DNA of 64,000 nucleotides from Pseudomonas japonica (GTDB lineage Bacteria; Pseudomonadota; Gammaproteobacteria; Pseudomonadales; Pseudomonadaceae), in NCBI RefSeq assembly GCF_013522925.1, contig NZ_JAAMQU010000003.1, forward strand, positions 372,001 through 436,000, written 5' to 3'. A program made the position numbers and the translations under genes. Positions 24,240 to 33,242 of this stretch are shown piece after piece. The notes below the pieces were generated by a model. It worked only from the letters and a program-made list of their open reading frames with translations. It did no database searches and had not been told where the DNA came from. The first letter of the stretch is position 1. Each line of letters starts with the position of its first letter.

Positions 24240-26981
24240 TCAGTACGTTTGCGCGGCCGTTACCTGCACAGCCTTGCGCACAGGCGCGGGCAGCGGGTTG
24301 CTGTCGCGGGTGGTCAGCTGCTCGGGGTACAGGGTTACTAGCGTGCGGCTCAGGGAAAGGTTTTCAGAGTCACTACCCACGCGGATCTTGAACTTCCCGG
24401 CATCCACGTTCCAGCTGTCGGTGCTTTCCACGTAGTACGCCAGCGAGCGGGAATCGATCGGGATGCTCACTGTCTTGCTCTCACCGGGCTTGAGGTACAC
24501 CTTGGTGAAGCCCTTCAGTTCCTTCTCAGGGCGATCGACGGACGGGTTCACCGGCTGCACGTACAGCTGAGCCGTCTCGAAACCGGCCTTGTCGCCGCTG
24601 TTGGTGAGGGTAAATTTCACGTCGATGGTACTGCCCGGGGTGAGCACATTGGTGGACAGCTTCAGGTCGCTGTAGTCGAACGTGGTGTACGACAGGCCAT
24701 AGCCGAACGGGTACAGCGGCTTGGTGTGCTTTTTATCGTAGCCGCGGTAGCCCAGGTAGATGCCTTCGCTGTAGGTCATCTCAGTCAGTGCATTGTCGCC
24801 GCGGTAGGCCGCAGGGTCCGAATAGGACGCATAGCTGGGGTTGTCTTCGATCTTCTTGTCGATAGTGATCGGCAACTTGCCCGACGGGTTGACCTTGCCG
24901 TAGAGGATCTCCGCCAGTGCCTGGCCACCTTGCTGGCCGGGGAACCAGGCATGCAGCGAAGCACCTACCTTGTTCGCCCACGGCTCCATGTTCAGCGACC
25001 CGCCGCTGTGCAGCACCACGATGGTGTTGGGGTTGGCCTTGGTGGCGTAGGTGATCATGTCGGACTGGTATTCTGGCAGATCGAAGCCGTGGTCGATGGA
25101 TTCACCTTCGTATTCGTAAGTGTTGCCAGCGGCGATTACCACGGCATCGTAGTCCGCCAGATCCTTGGGCGGGCGCAACGAAGCCCAGCTCATCTGCACA
25201 CCAGCGATACCACCCAGGAAGGTGGTGTAGTCACCACGGGTGCGGCGGTATTCAAGCTTCACGGTGTATTCCTTGCCGGCCGTGAGCTTGGCGGTTTTGC
25301 CGGAATGCGCGACCGCGTCGAGCAGGTCGAAGGAAAGCGGCACGCCGTCGCTTTCCAGTACCAGCTCATCGTTCACCCATAGCTTGTACGGGCCATCGGC
25401 GCGCACCTTGAATACTTGCTCGCCGCTGATGGTGGGCTTGATCTTGGTGGTGAACCTCGCGGAGAAGGCGCCTGCTGCAGGGCTGAAGCCTGATACCGCC
25501 GTGGTGCCAGCGTTGGTGACGTTGGTGCTGGTCGTCCAGTCCAGATTGATCCCCGGCTCCACGCGAGTGAGCACCGGCGAACCGGACAACTCGGTGTTGG
25601 CGAAGTACTCGGCCTTCACACCGCTGTTGCTGATGCTGTTCTTGCCGGTGGTTGGCTGGTACCACACCGAGGCCTTGGGGTTGAGGCTCATCTCGGAGAG
25701 GTATTCCACTTTCGAGCTGCTGGAAGCCAGTTGTTGTAAACCGCTCAGTTCCGTCACGTAGGTATTGGGCGGTGAGTTGGCGGTACCGAACGGCGAGGAG
25801 GGCGCTTGCAGGGCGAGGTCACCGATCACCGCGATTTTCGCGGTGCGGGCCAGCGGCAGCAATGGCTTGGTGCCGTCAGTTTTCTCGTTGCGCAGCAGCA
25901 CGATGGATTCGCGCGCCATATTCAGCGAGGCCGTCTGGCCGTACTCGGTGTGCTCCAGGGTTTGCGCAGTGTTGAGCTTGGTGTCGAAGCCGTAGCTCAC
26001 CATCCCACGCAGGTTGCGGCGAACCTTGTCGTCTATCACGTTCTGGGTCAGCTGGCCGCTCCACAGGTACGGCAGCAACTTGGCCTCAGTGAATTGCAGG
26101 CCCGAGGGCATGTCGATGTCTGTTCCCGCCCAAGCCCCCTTGAAAGCATCGGTGACAGAGTTGAAGTCGCTGATCACAAAGCCCTGATAGCCCCATTCAC
26201 CCTTGAGCACGTCGGTGATCAAGTGATGGTTTTCGCAGGCGTAGTCGCCGTTGATCTTGTTGTAGCCGCACATGATCGACGCCACGTTGGCATTCTTCAC
26301 CAGCGATTCGAAGCCCGGCATGTACAGCTCGCGCAGCGTGCGCTCGTCCACCTTCACGTTGAGGTAATGGCGGTTGGCTTCCTGCTCGTTGGCCAGGTAA
26401 TGCTTGCCGCCGGCCTGAATGCCCTGCGCCTGGATGCCGTTGGCAATCGCCGGGCCCAGCGCGGCGCCGAGGAAAGGATCTTCGCCGCTCACGTATTCGG
26501 CGGCTCGCCCCCCGAACGGTGTGCGGTAGAGGTTAAGGCCAGGCGAAAGCATCTGTTGACCGCCAGCGATGCGGGTCTCGTAGCCGATGGCCAGGCCGAA
26601 CTCTTTCGCCCGGTTGATGCTCCAGGTGGCGGCCAGCGCGGTTTGCGCAGGGTACTGCGCGCCGAAGGTAGCGTTGTTCACGTGCACACCCATGGACGAG
26701 TCATAGGCCACGGTGCCCGCCATGCCGAATTTGCTCAGCACCGGGATCATGTGGCCGTCGTCCACGCGGGTGAAGTTGATTTTTTCGGCTTGGCTCATGT
26801 TGTCCAATACCGCGCCCACGCGGGCTTCCACGTCGTTACCGGTCTTGGGCGTAAGCGGTGTGGCGGCATAAGCCTGGGCCACGCTGAACGCCAGCAGGCT
26901 CAGGCCGAGGGTGTGCTTTAAGGTCGACAAGGGCAACGTCCTTTTAAATGAAGGGTTCAAACGCCGGGGCACACAGTTCAT
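24240..26981 (-). CDS. Glycoside hydrolase family 3 beta-glucosidase with PA14 insert
   Basis: 913 residues, exported (signal peptide: basic MNCVPRRLNPSFKRT, hydrophobic LGLSLLAFSVAQAYA). The GH3 N-domain spans about 55-330 with KHYLANEQE and the nucleophile Asp272 in GFVISDFN. The C-domain starts near 360 and is interrupted by a PA14 carbohydrate-binding domain (about 455-610; SARFTTKIKPTISGEQVFKV is visible). A fibronectin-III-like domain ends the protein. It hydrolyses beta-linked glucosides or xylosides in the periplasm or outside. The start is supported by a 4-nt overlap with the upstream small gene. It is divergent from the type II secretion operon, so it is a candidate substrate of it. 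Confidence 0.9.
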   Translation of the reverse strand: MNCVPRRLNPSFKRTLPLSTLKHTLGLSLLAFSVAQAYAATPLTPKTGNDVEARVGAVLDNMSQAEKINFTRVDDGHMIPVLSKFGMAGTVAYDSSMGVHVNNATFGAQYPAQTALAATWSINRAKEFGLAIGYETRIAGGQQMLSPGLNLYRTPFGGRAAEYVSGEDPFLGAALGPAIANGIQAQGIQAGGKHYLANEQEANRHYLNVKVDERTLRELYMPGFESLVKNANVASIMCGYNKINGDYACENHHLITDVLKGEWGYQGFVISDFNSVTDAFKGAWAGTDIDMPSGLQFTEAKLLPYLWSGQLTQNVIDDKVRRNLRGMVSYGFDTKLNTAQTLEHTEYGQTASLNMARESIVLLRNEKTDGTKPLLPLARTAKIAVIGDLALQAPSSPFGTANSPPNTYVTELSGLQQLASSSSKVEYLSEMSLNPKASVWYQPTTGKNSISNSGVKAEYFANTELSGSPVLTRVEPGINLDWTTSTNVTNAGTTAVSGFSPAAGAFSARFTTKIKPTISGEQVFKVRADGPYKLWVNDELVLESDGVPLSFDLLDAVAHSGKTAKLTAGKEYTVKLEYRRTRGDYTTFLGGIAGVQMSWASLRPPKDLADYDAVVIAAGNTYEYEGESIDHGFDLPEYQSDMITYATKANPNTIVVLHSGGSLNMEPWANKVGASLHAWFPGQQGGQALAEILYGKVNPSGKLPITIDKKIEDNPSYASYSDPAAYRGDNALTEMTYSEGIYLGYRGYDKKHTKPLYPFGYGLSYTTFDYSDLKLSTNVLTPGSTIDVKFTLTNSGDKAGFETAQLYVQPVNPSVDRPEKELKGFTKVYLKPGESKTVSIPIDSRSLAYYVESTDSWNVDAGKFKIRVGSDSENLSLSRTLVTLYPEQLTTRDSNPLPAPVRKAVQVTAAQTY

Positions 26982-27223
26982 GGCTGCTGGGCCTGAGCGG
27001 GGGCGTCATCGGTAGCGATCGGGGTATCCAGCACTGCGGCGGGACCGCTGGTGGCCTGGCTCACCTTGCTCACACCGGAGGCCTGGTCGCGTTTTTCTTC
27101 AAAGGCTTCGCGCACGGGTTGGCCAGAAGTAGCCGCCACCGTGGAAGTGTTATCGGCCAGGCAATTGATACTTTGCGCGCACAGCAGTGCCGCGCCTAAA
27201 ACAGACAACAAGGGTCTGGTCAT
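26978..27223 (-). CDS. Small exported protein coupled to the GH3 gene
   Basis: 81 residues. MTRPLLSVLGAALLCAQSIN followed by CLADN is a plausible signal peptide; the mature part is short, Ala/Ser/Thr/Gln-rich and probably unstructured. I do not recognise a family. Its TGA overlaps the GH3 ATG (ATGA), indicating translational coupling. The ATG at 27223 follows GAGAGCC. A longer in-frame version to 27490 would begin with GTG in AT-rich intergenic DNA and is not favoured. Confidence 0.6.
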   Translation of the reverse strand: MTRPLLSVLGAALLCAQSINCLADNTSTVAATSGQPVREAFEEKRDQASGVSKVSQATSGPAAVLDTPIATDDAPAQAQQP

Positions 27224-27453
27224 CGATAGGCTCTCGATTATGGGTATAAGAGGGAACGTGATATCAGCGGCCGGCAACAAGGTATGCAATATTGGCCGCT
27301 GCGTAAGTGTGGATGATGCCGTTAAAAGTTCAATGATCGCAAAAATATTTTTCAGGCCACCGGCATTGATGTGGAAATTTACAAAAAACAGGGGCGCGAT
27401 CGAGAATAACCAGACGCAGGCAAAAACGTATAATTGCGCTATATACAGCATTT

Positions 27454-27467
27454 GCAGGATATCCTGC
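27454..27467. promoter_or_regulatory. Perfect 14-bp palindrome
   Basis: GCAGGATATCCTGC, with no central spacer, in the divergent region between the GH3 and secretion operons. It is a good size for a dimeric regulator's operator. The regulator is unknown. Confidence 0.4.
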
Positions 27468-27537
27468 CGACTGGAAGCCATGAAACGCACGAGCGTGCTG
27501 ATAAATCCACAGCTTGCAACGCGGATTCCTAAATCAT

Positions 27538-27559
27538 AAACCTAGTTGCAATTAGGTTT
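27538..27559. promoter_or_regulatory. 22-bp near-perfect palindrome upstream of the T2SS operon
   Basis: AAACCTA-gTTGCAAt-TAGGTTT: 7-bp outer arms and an inner TTGCAA palindrome, only one pair (G/T) mismatched. It lies 207 bp upstream of gspE. Candidate operator for a dimeric regulator controlling the divergent units. Confidence 0.45.
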
Positions 27560-27766
27560 TGCGTTCTGATATGCTGCGTCGGCATCGGCCTGACTGTACT
27601 TTGTATCTATGTTTTATCCGGCTCAAAAGTAACCGGAGAAGCAACTACAGCGAAGCATTTAGTTGCCCTTTGCTCTCATGCCAGGATAGTTTTCGATGTA
27701 TCACGGCGTTCTCTTTGAGGGCGCCGGGTACGTTTGCCTGTATATTAAGCGCAGCAGAACCTACAC

Positions 27767-29479
27767 ATGCCAAACTTGATCGAAGGCCCGGTACCGTTCG
27801 CAGTAACAGTATGCGAATGGCTGATCGCCAATACCGATATCAAGGCTGCCGATATAAGCCGGGCGAGAAAGTTGTGCGCGGCCGAGGCCGGTGACGAAGA
27901 CGAAGTGCTGCGTACCTTGCTACGCCTTGGGGCGATCAGCGATGAAGAAGCGGCGACCGCCTGCGCGGCACTGCTTGGCGCCCCAAGGCTGGAAGCGGTA
28001 GTCAGCGTCGATGTTTGCGAGCCGCTGGCAATCGGCACCGAGCGCTTTCTGCGCCACTACATGGTAGTGCCTGTTTCGCAAGGCGAAAGCGGCCTTACGG
28101 TCGCTGCGGCGCCGCCCGTTTCCCGGTATGCCCTGGATGCACTGGCATATAGCGCAGGCCAGCCGGTGTGCGTGGTCGTGGCTACCGCCAGTCAAGTGAA
28201 CAGCTTGATCGAGCGCTGCCACGGGGCAGGTCGCACCGCCATGGATGCATTGATCGAAGCGATGGACGATAACCCTGACCAGCAGGACGACATCGAGCAC
28301 CTGAAAGACCTTGCCTGCGAAGCACCGGTGATTCGGCTAGTGAACCTGATCCTGCAGAAGGCGGTGGAGCATCGCGCCTCGGACATTCATGTGGAGCCCT
28401 TCGAGGGGCAGTTACAGGTGCGGTACCGCGTAGACGGCGTGCTGGTGCACGGTGAAGCGCCGCCGCCTGGCTATGCCGCCGCCATCGTATCCCGCCTCAA
28501 GATCATGGCCCGCCTGGACATTGCCGAACGCCGCTTGCCCCAGGACGGCCGGATCATGCTGCGCATCCAGGGCCGCGAGCTGGACCTGCGGGTATCCACG
28601 GTGCCCACCGGGTTCGGGGAGTCGGTAGTGATGCGGTTATTGGACCGGCAAACGGTAAGCTTCGACTTCCCCAGCCTGGGCATCGACGGCCCGCGCCTGC
28701 AGGCCTTGCTCAGCCTGCTCGAACACCCACACGGTATTTTGCTGGTCACCGGCCCCACTGGTTCGGGCAAAACCACCACCCTCTATACCGCGCTTTCACG
28801 ATTGAACACCGCCGAAAGGAAGATCATCACCGTCGAGGACCCGGTCGAATACCAACTGCCGGGCATCAATCAGATCCAGGCCAAGCCCGCCATTGGGCTG
28901 GATTTTCCGGCGGCACTACGGTCGATCGTGCGCCAGGACCCGGACGTGATCATGATCGGCGAAATGCGTGACCTCGAAACCTGCCGGATCGCCATTCAGT
29001 CTTCGCTCACGGGCCACCTGGTGCTGTCCACGCTGCACACCAACAGCGCGGCGGCAAGCATCACACGATTGCTGGACATGGGCGTCGAGCACTACCTGAT
29101 CGCCTCGACCGTGCAGGGGATACTGGCGCAGCGGCTGGTGCGCAGGCTGGACCCTGTCACGCGTATCGCCTTCGAGGCGCCGGCGGAGCTGATTGCCCTG
29201 CATCAGCTTGATCACTACACCCAGGAGCGCCCCATCCGGCTATACCGTCCCGATCCCGACGCCCCGGGGGGCGGGTATTTCGGGCGTAGTGCGATCACCG
29301 AACTACTGGTGATGAACGACGAACTGCGCGGCCTGCTTACTCGCCAGGCCGATGCCGCTACGCTGGAAGCCGCCGCGCGCCGCGATGGGCTGATCACCTT
29401 GTATGAAGACGGCCTGCGCCAAGCCCTGGCCGGTATCACTTCGCTCGAAGAGGTGCTGCGCGTGACGCGCGGTGACTGA
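27767..29479 (+). CDS. gspE: Type II secretion ATPase GspE
   Basis: 570 residues. Cytoplasmic hexameric ATPase that drives pseudopilus assembly. An N-terminal N1E-like region (about 1-160), then VRYRVDGVL, Walker A GPTGSGKTTTLY near residue 330, Asp/His boxes and Walker B VIMIGEMRDLET, and HTNSAAASITRLLDMG. The C-terminal metal-binding domain normally has four cysteines in two CxxC pairs; here the equivalent stretch (LAQRLVRRLDPVTRIAFEAP to YFGRSAITELL) has none. First gene of an eleven-gene operon; the ribosome site is weak. Gene order E-F-G-H-I-J-K-L-M-C-D. Confidence 0.93.
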   Translation: MPNLIEGPVPFAVTVCEWLIANTDIKAADISRARKLCAAEAGDEDEVLRTLLRLGAISDEEAATACAALLGAPRLEAVVSVDVCEPLAIGTERFLRHYMVVPVSQGESGLTVAAAPPVSRYALDALAYSAGQPVCVVVATASQVNSLIERCHGAGRTAMDALIEAMDDNPDQQDDIEHLKDLACEAPVIRLVNLILQKAVEHRASDIHVEPFEGQLQVRYRVDGVLVHGEAPPPGYAAAIVSRLKIMARLDIAERRLPQDGRIMLRIQGRELDLRVSTVPTGFGESVVMRLLDRQTVSFDFPSLGIDGPRLQALLSLLEHPHGILLVTGPTGSGKTTTLYTALSRLNTAERKIITVEDPVEYQLPGINQIQAKPAIGLDFPAALRSIVRQDPDVIMIGEMRDLETCRIAIQSSLTGHLVLSTLHTNSAAASITRLLDMGVEHYLIASTVQGILAQRLVRRLDPVTRIAFEAPAELIALHQLDHYTQERPIRLYRPDPDAPGGGYFGRSAITELLVMNDELRGLLTRQADAATLEAAARRDGLITLYEDGLRQALAGITSLEEVLRVTRGD

Positions 29480-29480
29480 C

Positions 29481-30680
29481 ATGCAGCCATTCGTTTACAA
29501 GGCGCTGGACGCCGATGGCGTACTGCACAAGGGCAGCCTGGAAGCCAGTGACGAAAAAGTCGCAGCGGCTCGCCTGCAGTCGCGCGGGCTGCTGGTGGTG
29601 AGCCTTGGCGCTGGCACCGGGCATACGCTGGCCCGGCGGGCAACGCGCATCTTCAAGCGCGCCGACCTTGTGAGCTTCACTCAGCAACTGGCCACGTTGC
29701 TCGGCGCCGGTCAGCCGCTCGACCAGGCGCTAGGTATCCTGTTGCGACAGGCGCCCGAGCCACGGCGGCAAGCCCTGATTCTGCGGGTGCGCGAGCAGGT
29801 CAAGGCCGGCAAGCCGTTTTCCGTGGCGCTGGACGAGGAGGGTGGCCAGTTTTCCACGCTCTACGTCAGCCTGGTTCGCGCCGGTGAGGCGGGCGGCGCC
29901 CTGGACGTGACGCTCGGGCAATTGGCGGACTACCTGGAGCGCAGCCACAAATTACGCGGCGAAGTGACCAATGCCCTCATCTACCCGGCATTTCTGGTGG
30001 CCGGTGTGCTGGGTTCGCTGGCGCTGCTCCTGGCGTATGTGGTGCCGCAATTCGTACCCATCTTTCGCGACCTCGGCGTGCCGATCCCTTGGATCACCGA
30101 CGTGATCCTGAGCCTGGGCGAGTTCATGAGCACGTATGGCCTGGTATTGCTGGCGGCAGGAGTGGCACTGCCTTGGCTGGTCGTGGCTCGGCGGCGCGAT
30201 CCGCTACGGCGCCAGCGCCAGGACCGGGCCCTGTTGCGGGCGAAGGTATTCGGCCCGCTGCTGCAAAAGCTTGAAGCCGCCCGGCTGGCACGCACGCTGG
30301 GCACTCTGCTCAGCAATGGCGTAGCCCTGCTGCCGGCGCTGCTGATCGTGCGCCAGCTCAGCGGCAACCACGCAATGCGCGCCCAGGTCGAGCGGGCCAC
30401 CGAGCATGTGAAAGGTGGTGGCCGCCTGGCCCAGGCGTTTGGCGATGAGCCGCTATTGCCGGAGCTGGCTTTGCAGATGATAGAAGTGGGCGAACAGTCC
30501 GGCCAGCTCGCCGCCATGTTGCTCAAGGTCGCCGACGTGTTCGACGTTGAAGTGAAGCGTGGCATTGACCGCCTGCTCGCTGCGCTGGTGCCCACCCTTA
30601 CCGTAGTGATGGCAGTGCTGGTGGCCGTGATCATGTTGGCCATCATGCTGCCGCTCATGAGCCTTACCAGTAATATTTAA
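29481..30680 (+). CDS. gspF: Type II secretion inner-membrane platform protein GspF
   Basis: 399 residues. MQPFVYKALDADGVLHKGSL is the classic GspF/PilC start; two T2SSF domains (about 65-185 and 270-390) include FTQQLATLLGAGQPL and ARLARTLGTLLSNGVAL, with three transmembrane helices. It anchors the ATPase to the pseudopilus machine. ATG at 29481 lies one base after the gspE stop; a GTG at 29472 inside gspE is an alternative start. Confidence 0.92.
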   Translation: MQPFVYKALDADGVLHKGSLEASDEKVAAARLQSRGLLVVSLGAGTGHTLARRATRIFKRADLVSFTQQLATLLGAGQPLDQALGILLRQAPEPRRQALILRVREQVKAGKPFSVALDEEGGQFSTLYVSLVRAGEAGGALDVTLGQLADYLERSHKLRGEVTNALIYPAFLVAGVLGSLALLLAYVVPQFVPIFRDLGVPIPWITDVILSLGEFMSTYGLVLLAAGVALPWLVVARRRDPLRRQRQDRALLRAKVFGPLLQKLEAARLARTLGTLLSNGVALLPALLIVRQLSGNHAMRAQVERATEHVKGGGRLAQAFGDEPLLPELALQMIEVGEQSGQLAAMLLKVADVFDVEVKRGIDRLLAALVPTLTVVMAVLVAVIMLAIMLPLMSLTSNI

Positions 30681-30690
30681 GGACGTTCCC

Positions 30691-31113
30691 ATGCCTCGTT
30701 TTGCTTCAGCCTCGCCGCGCCAGCGCGGTTTTACCCTGCTCGAAATGCTCGCGGTGATCGTACTGCTGGGGATCGTGGCCACCATCGTAGTGCGCCAGGT
30801 GGGCAGTAACGTTGACAAGGGCAAGTACGGCGCCGGCAAGGCGCAGCTGGCCAGCCTGGGGATGAAAATAGAAAGCTATGCCCTGGACCTGGGGGCGCCG
30901 CCGGCCACGCTCGATCAACTCGCGCACAAACCAGCCAATGCTCGCCAGTGGGCCGGGCCTTATGCCAAGCCTTCGGACCTGGTCGACCCCTTTGGCCATC
31001 GCTTCGGTTATCGCTACCCGGGTGAACACGGTAGTTTTGACCTTATTTTCTATGGGCAGGACGGCGCGGCGGGTGGCGAAGGCTACAACGCTGACCTTGG
31101 CAACTGGGAGTGA
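30691..31113 (+). CDS. gspG: Major pseudopilin GspG
   Basis: 140 residues. Prepilin leader ending RQRG, then FTLLEMLAVIVLLGIVATIV, with cleavage between G and F and the conserved Glu at +5. The C-terminal DPFGHRFGYRYPGEHGSFD and GYNADLGNWE match the calcium-binding end of GspG. It is the main subunit of the pseudopilus. No prepilin peptidase gene is present in the window, so it would use one encoded elsewhere. Confidence 0.93.
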   Translation: MPRFASASPRQRGFTLLEMLAVIVLLGIVATIVVRQVGSNVDKGKYGAGKAQLASLGMKIESYALDLGAPPATLDQLAHKPANARQWAGPYAKPSDLVDPFGHRFGYRYPGEHGSFDLIFYGQDGAAGGEGYNADLGNWE

Positions 31114-31568
31114 CGCGCGTGCGCCCGATGCCCCGTTCGTACGCCCGCAGTCGGGGGTACACGCTGTTCGAGCTGCTGGTGGTGATCCTGATGGCAGGGC
31201 TGGCCGCCGGCCTTGTGGGTGTGGGTGTGACCCGGGGCCTGCAGCAAGCCGCAGAACGCGACGCCGTGGCGCAGATGGTCAACGCCCTGAGGGCAGCCAG
31301 GGTACAGGCCATCGTGACCGGCCAACCGGCACTGGCGCGGTTCGACCTGCGCGCTCGCAGCGTGCAGGCCCCGGGCCGAAAGCCAGTGCCATGGCCGGCC
31401 GCGATGCAGGTGCGCCTGCACACCGCCGAGGCCCTGGGCTCGGCGTTCGAGTTCTATCCCGATGGCGGCGCCAGCGGCGGCAACATCGATGTGCTCAGCG
31501 GTACCCGCAATTGGCGCATCGATATTGCCTGGCTCACAGGGATGGTCGAGCTGCGGGAAGGCTCATGA
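31110..31568 (+). CDS. gspH: Minor pseudopilin GspH
   Basis: 152 residues from a GTG at 31110 that overlaps the gspG stop by 4 nt; an ATG at 31128 is an alternative giving a shorter leader. Prepilin motif SRG then YTLFELLVVILMAGLAAGLV, with Tyr at +1 and Glu at +5. The C-domain (ALGSAFEFYPDGGASGGNID) matches GspH. Part of the pseudopilus shaft below the tip complex. Confidence 0.88.
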   Translation: MTRVRPMPRSYARSRGYTLFELLVVILMAGLAAGLVGVGVTRGLQQAAERDAVAQMVNALRAARVQAIVTGQPALARFDLRARSVQAPGRKPVPWPAAMQVRLHTAEALGSAFEFYPDGGASGGNIDVLSGTRNWRIDIAWLTGMVELREGS

Positions 31569-31927
31569 TCGGGCAGCGTGGTTTTACCCTTCTGGAAATG
31601 CTCGCGGCCCTTGCGGTGCTGGCGGTGTGCGCAAGCGTATTGGTAGGTGCCTTCGGGCAGAGCGCCCGGGCGCTGCAGCAAACCCGACACGCTGACCGTC
31701 TGAGCCTGGCCGCCCGCTCGGTGATGGATGATCTAGGGGAAGGCCCGCTTCAGCCTGGGCATTCCCAAGGGGTGTGGGATGGTGTGCGCTGGGCCCTTGA
31801 TGTCACACCCCAGCCGTCGCAATCAGGGGCGTTGCGACTGTTCAAGCTGGACCTGAGCGTTGAAGCGCATGGCCGGGCCCAGCGTTTCACCACATTAAGT
31901 GTTCGCCAGGGGGGCCTCACGCCATGA
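31565..31927 (+). CDS. gspI: Minor pseudopilin GspI
   Basis: 120 residues. Short leader MIGQRG followed by FTLLEMLAALAVLAVCASVL and the GspI-type ARSVMDDLG region. The ATG overlaps the gspH stop (ATGA). It joins GspJ and GspK in the pseudopilus tip. A much longer in-frame ORF extends upstream but runs through gspG and gspH and is not real. Confidence 0.9.
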   Translation: MIGQRGFTLLEMLAALAVLAVCASVLVGAFGQSARALQQTRHADRLSLAARSVMDDLGEGPLQPGHSQGVWDGVRWALDVTPQPSQSGALRLFKLDLSVEAHGRAQRFTTLSVRQGGLTP

Positions 31928-32526
31928 GGCGTGAACACGGCTTTACCCTGCTGGAGATTCTGGTGGTGCTAAGCCTGCTGGCCGTGCTGCTGAGCCTGGT
32001 GGGCGCGGCATTGGCGGGCGCCAACCGTGCGGTGGCCAACGCCGAGCGTTTTAGGACGCGGCTCGATGAAATACGCGCCACCCAACATTACCTGCGCCAG
32101 GCGATCAGCCAGGCATTGCCACTGGCGCTCACCGAGGCCGCAAGCGGTAAGCCCCAACGCTTCATTGGCCAGGCGCAGGCCATGCAGTTTTGCGCCCCGC
32201 TGGCTGCCGGTATTGCCTCCGGCCTGCAACAGCATCGGCTGATACTGGCTGATCACCGCTTGGTTACAAGTTTTAGCCGTCTACAAGGTGATGAACGCGT
32301 GCCTTATGGCGAACCACAAGTGCTGTTGCACGGGGTGACAGCGCTGGCCTTTGGTTACCGGGGCTTGAATTCACTGGGCAAGCCCACTGGTTGGCTGAGC
32401 GAATGGCCGTGGCCGGAGCGCTTGCCACAGGCGGTACGCATCGACCTCACACTGGACGGTAGCGCGCCCTGGATAAGCCAGCAGGTCAACCTGCGGCTGG
32501 ACCTGAGCAGCGAGCCGGGGGCGTGA
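31924..32526 (+). CDS. gspJ: Minor pseudopilin GspJ
   Basis: 200 residues. Leader MRREHG then FTLLEILVVLSLLAVLLSLV (Glu at +5), followed by a beta-rich C-domain with VQHRLIL-like strands (QQHRLILADHRLV) and PQAVRIDLTLDG, as in GspJ. ATGA overlap with gspI. Tip component of the pseudopilus. Confidence 0.9.
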   Translation: MRREHGFTLLEILVVLSLLAVLLSLVGAALAGANRAVANAERFRTRLDEIRATQHYLRQAISQALPLALTEAASGKPQRFIGQAQAMQFCAPLAAGIASGLQQHRLILADHRLVTSFSRLQGDERVPYGEPQVLLHGVTALAFGYRGLNSLGKPTGWLSEWPWPERLPQAVRIDLTLDGSAPWISQQVNLRLDLSSEPGA

Positions 32527-33242
32527 TGACCAAGCATCGTGGCATCGCCCTGCTGCTGGTGCTTTGGGTGCTGGCGCTGCTCAGCACCTTGCTGGCCGCG
32601 CTCGCCGGCGGGGTACGGCTGGAGTACCGGCAAGCGCTGTGGCAGCAGCAACGTACCCAGGCGCTGATGGCAGCCGAGGCGGGGCTGTGCCTGGCGGTAC
32701 TTGCCTTGAATGCGCAGCCCGTTCAGGCCCGCTGGGCTGCTGACGGCTCGGTGCATGCGGCTGAATTTGCCGGCATGGCGCTGCGTGTTCGCATCCGTAG
32801 CGAGCGGGGCAAGCTGGACCTTAACGCCGCGCCTGTCGGCAGCATCGCCCGCTTGCTGCACGCCAGGGGTGCCACGCCCGCCGTGGCTGCACAGGTGGCA
32901 GCCGCTGTGGAGCGCCAGCGCGGGCGCTCACCACTGCGCACCCTCGAGGAACTGCGCCCGCTGCCTGGAATGAGTGGCGTGCTCTACAACCGGGTAGTGC
33001 CCTACATCACGGTGTGGTCCGGGCAGGCTCAGCCCGACGCCGGCCTGGTGGCCAGGCCTCTGGCCCGCGCGCTGGGTTTGCCAAACGTACGCACGGCGGC
33101 TTTGGACGCCGGCCAGATTTTCACCATCACCAGCCAGGCCCGGTCACCCGGCGGCCAGGCGACCACCCTGCGGGCCACAGTGCTCATGACCACAGCGAAG
33201 GAGGGCGCCAGGCCGTATCGGGTCTTGCGTTGGCAATCATGA
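32526..33242 (+). CDS. gspK: Minor pseudopilin GspK
   Basis: 238 residues, smaller than most GspK proteins (about 300-330). MTKHRG then IALLLVLWVLALLSTLLAAL: as usual for GspK the Glu at +5 is missing. Two SAM-like/helix-hairpin segments follow (KLDLNAAPVGSIARLL and LRTLEELRPLPGMSG). The ATG at 32526 overlaps the gspJ stop (TGATG); GTG at 32523 is possible. It caps the pseudopilus. Confidence 0.88.
   Translation: MTKHRGIALLLVLWVLALLSTLLAALAGGVRLEYRQALWQQQRTQALMAAEAGLCLAVLALNAQPVQARWAADGSVHAAEFAGMALRVRIRSERGKLDLNAAPVGSIARLLHARGATPAVAAQVAAAVERQRGRSPLRTLEELRPLPGMSGVLYNRVVPYITVWSGQAQPDAGLVARPLARALGLPNVRTAALDAGQIFTITSQARSPGGQATTLRATVLMTTAKEGARPYRVLRWQS

Larger units (their letters stand above)
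27224..27766. other. 543-bp AT-richer divergent control region between GH3 and T2SS operons
   Basis: Clearly lower in GC than its neighbours, with runs such as AAAAATATTTTTC near 27340. ORFs here lack ribosome sites and coding character. It contains two notable palindromes (27454-27467 and 27538-27559) and a TATATT box at 27741-27746 without a good -35, 21 bp before gspE. It must hold the promoters of both the leftward GH3 unit and the rightward secretion operon. Confidence 0.6.

Noticed and set aside
27051..27539. 162-codon plus-strand frame in the GH3/T2SS spacer
   Set aside because: Runs antisense through the small exported protein gene and AT-rich DNA; no ribosome site or family match.
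27559..27894. 111-codon frame overlapping the gspE start
   Set aside because: No ribosome site, odd composition, and overlaps the true gspE start in another frame.
30878..31927. 349-residue version of GspI
   Set aside because: The first 229 codons are out-of-frame translation of gspG and gspH; the prepilin leader starts at 31565.
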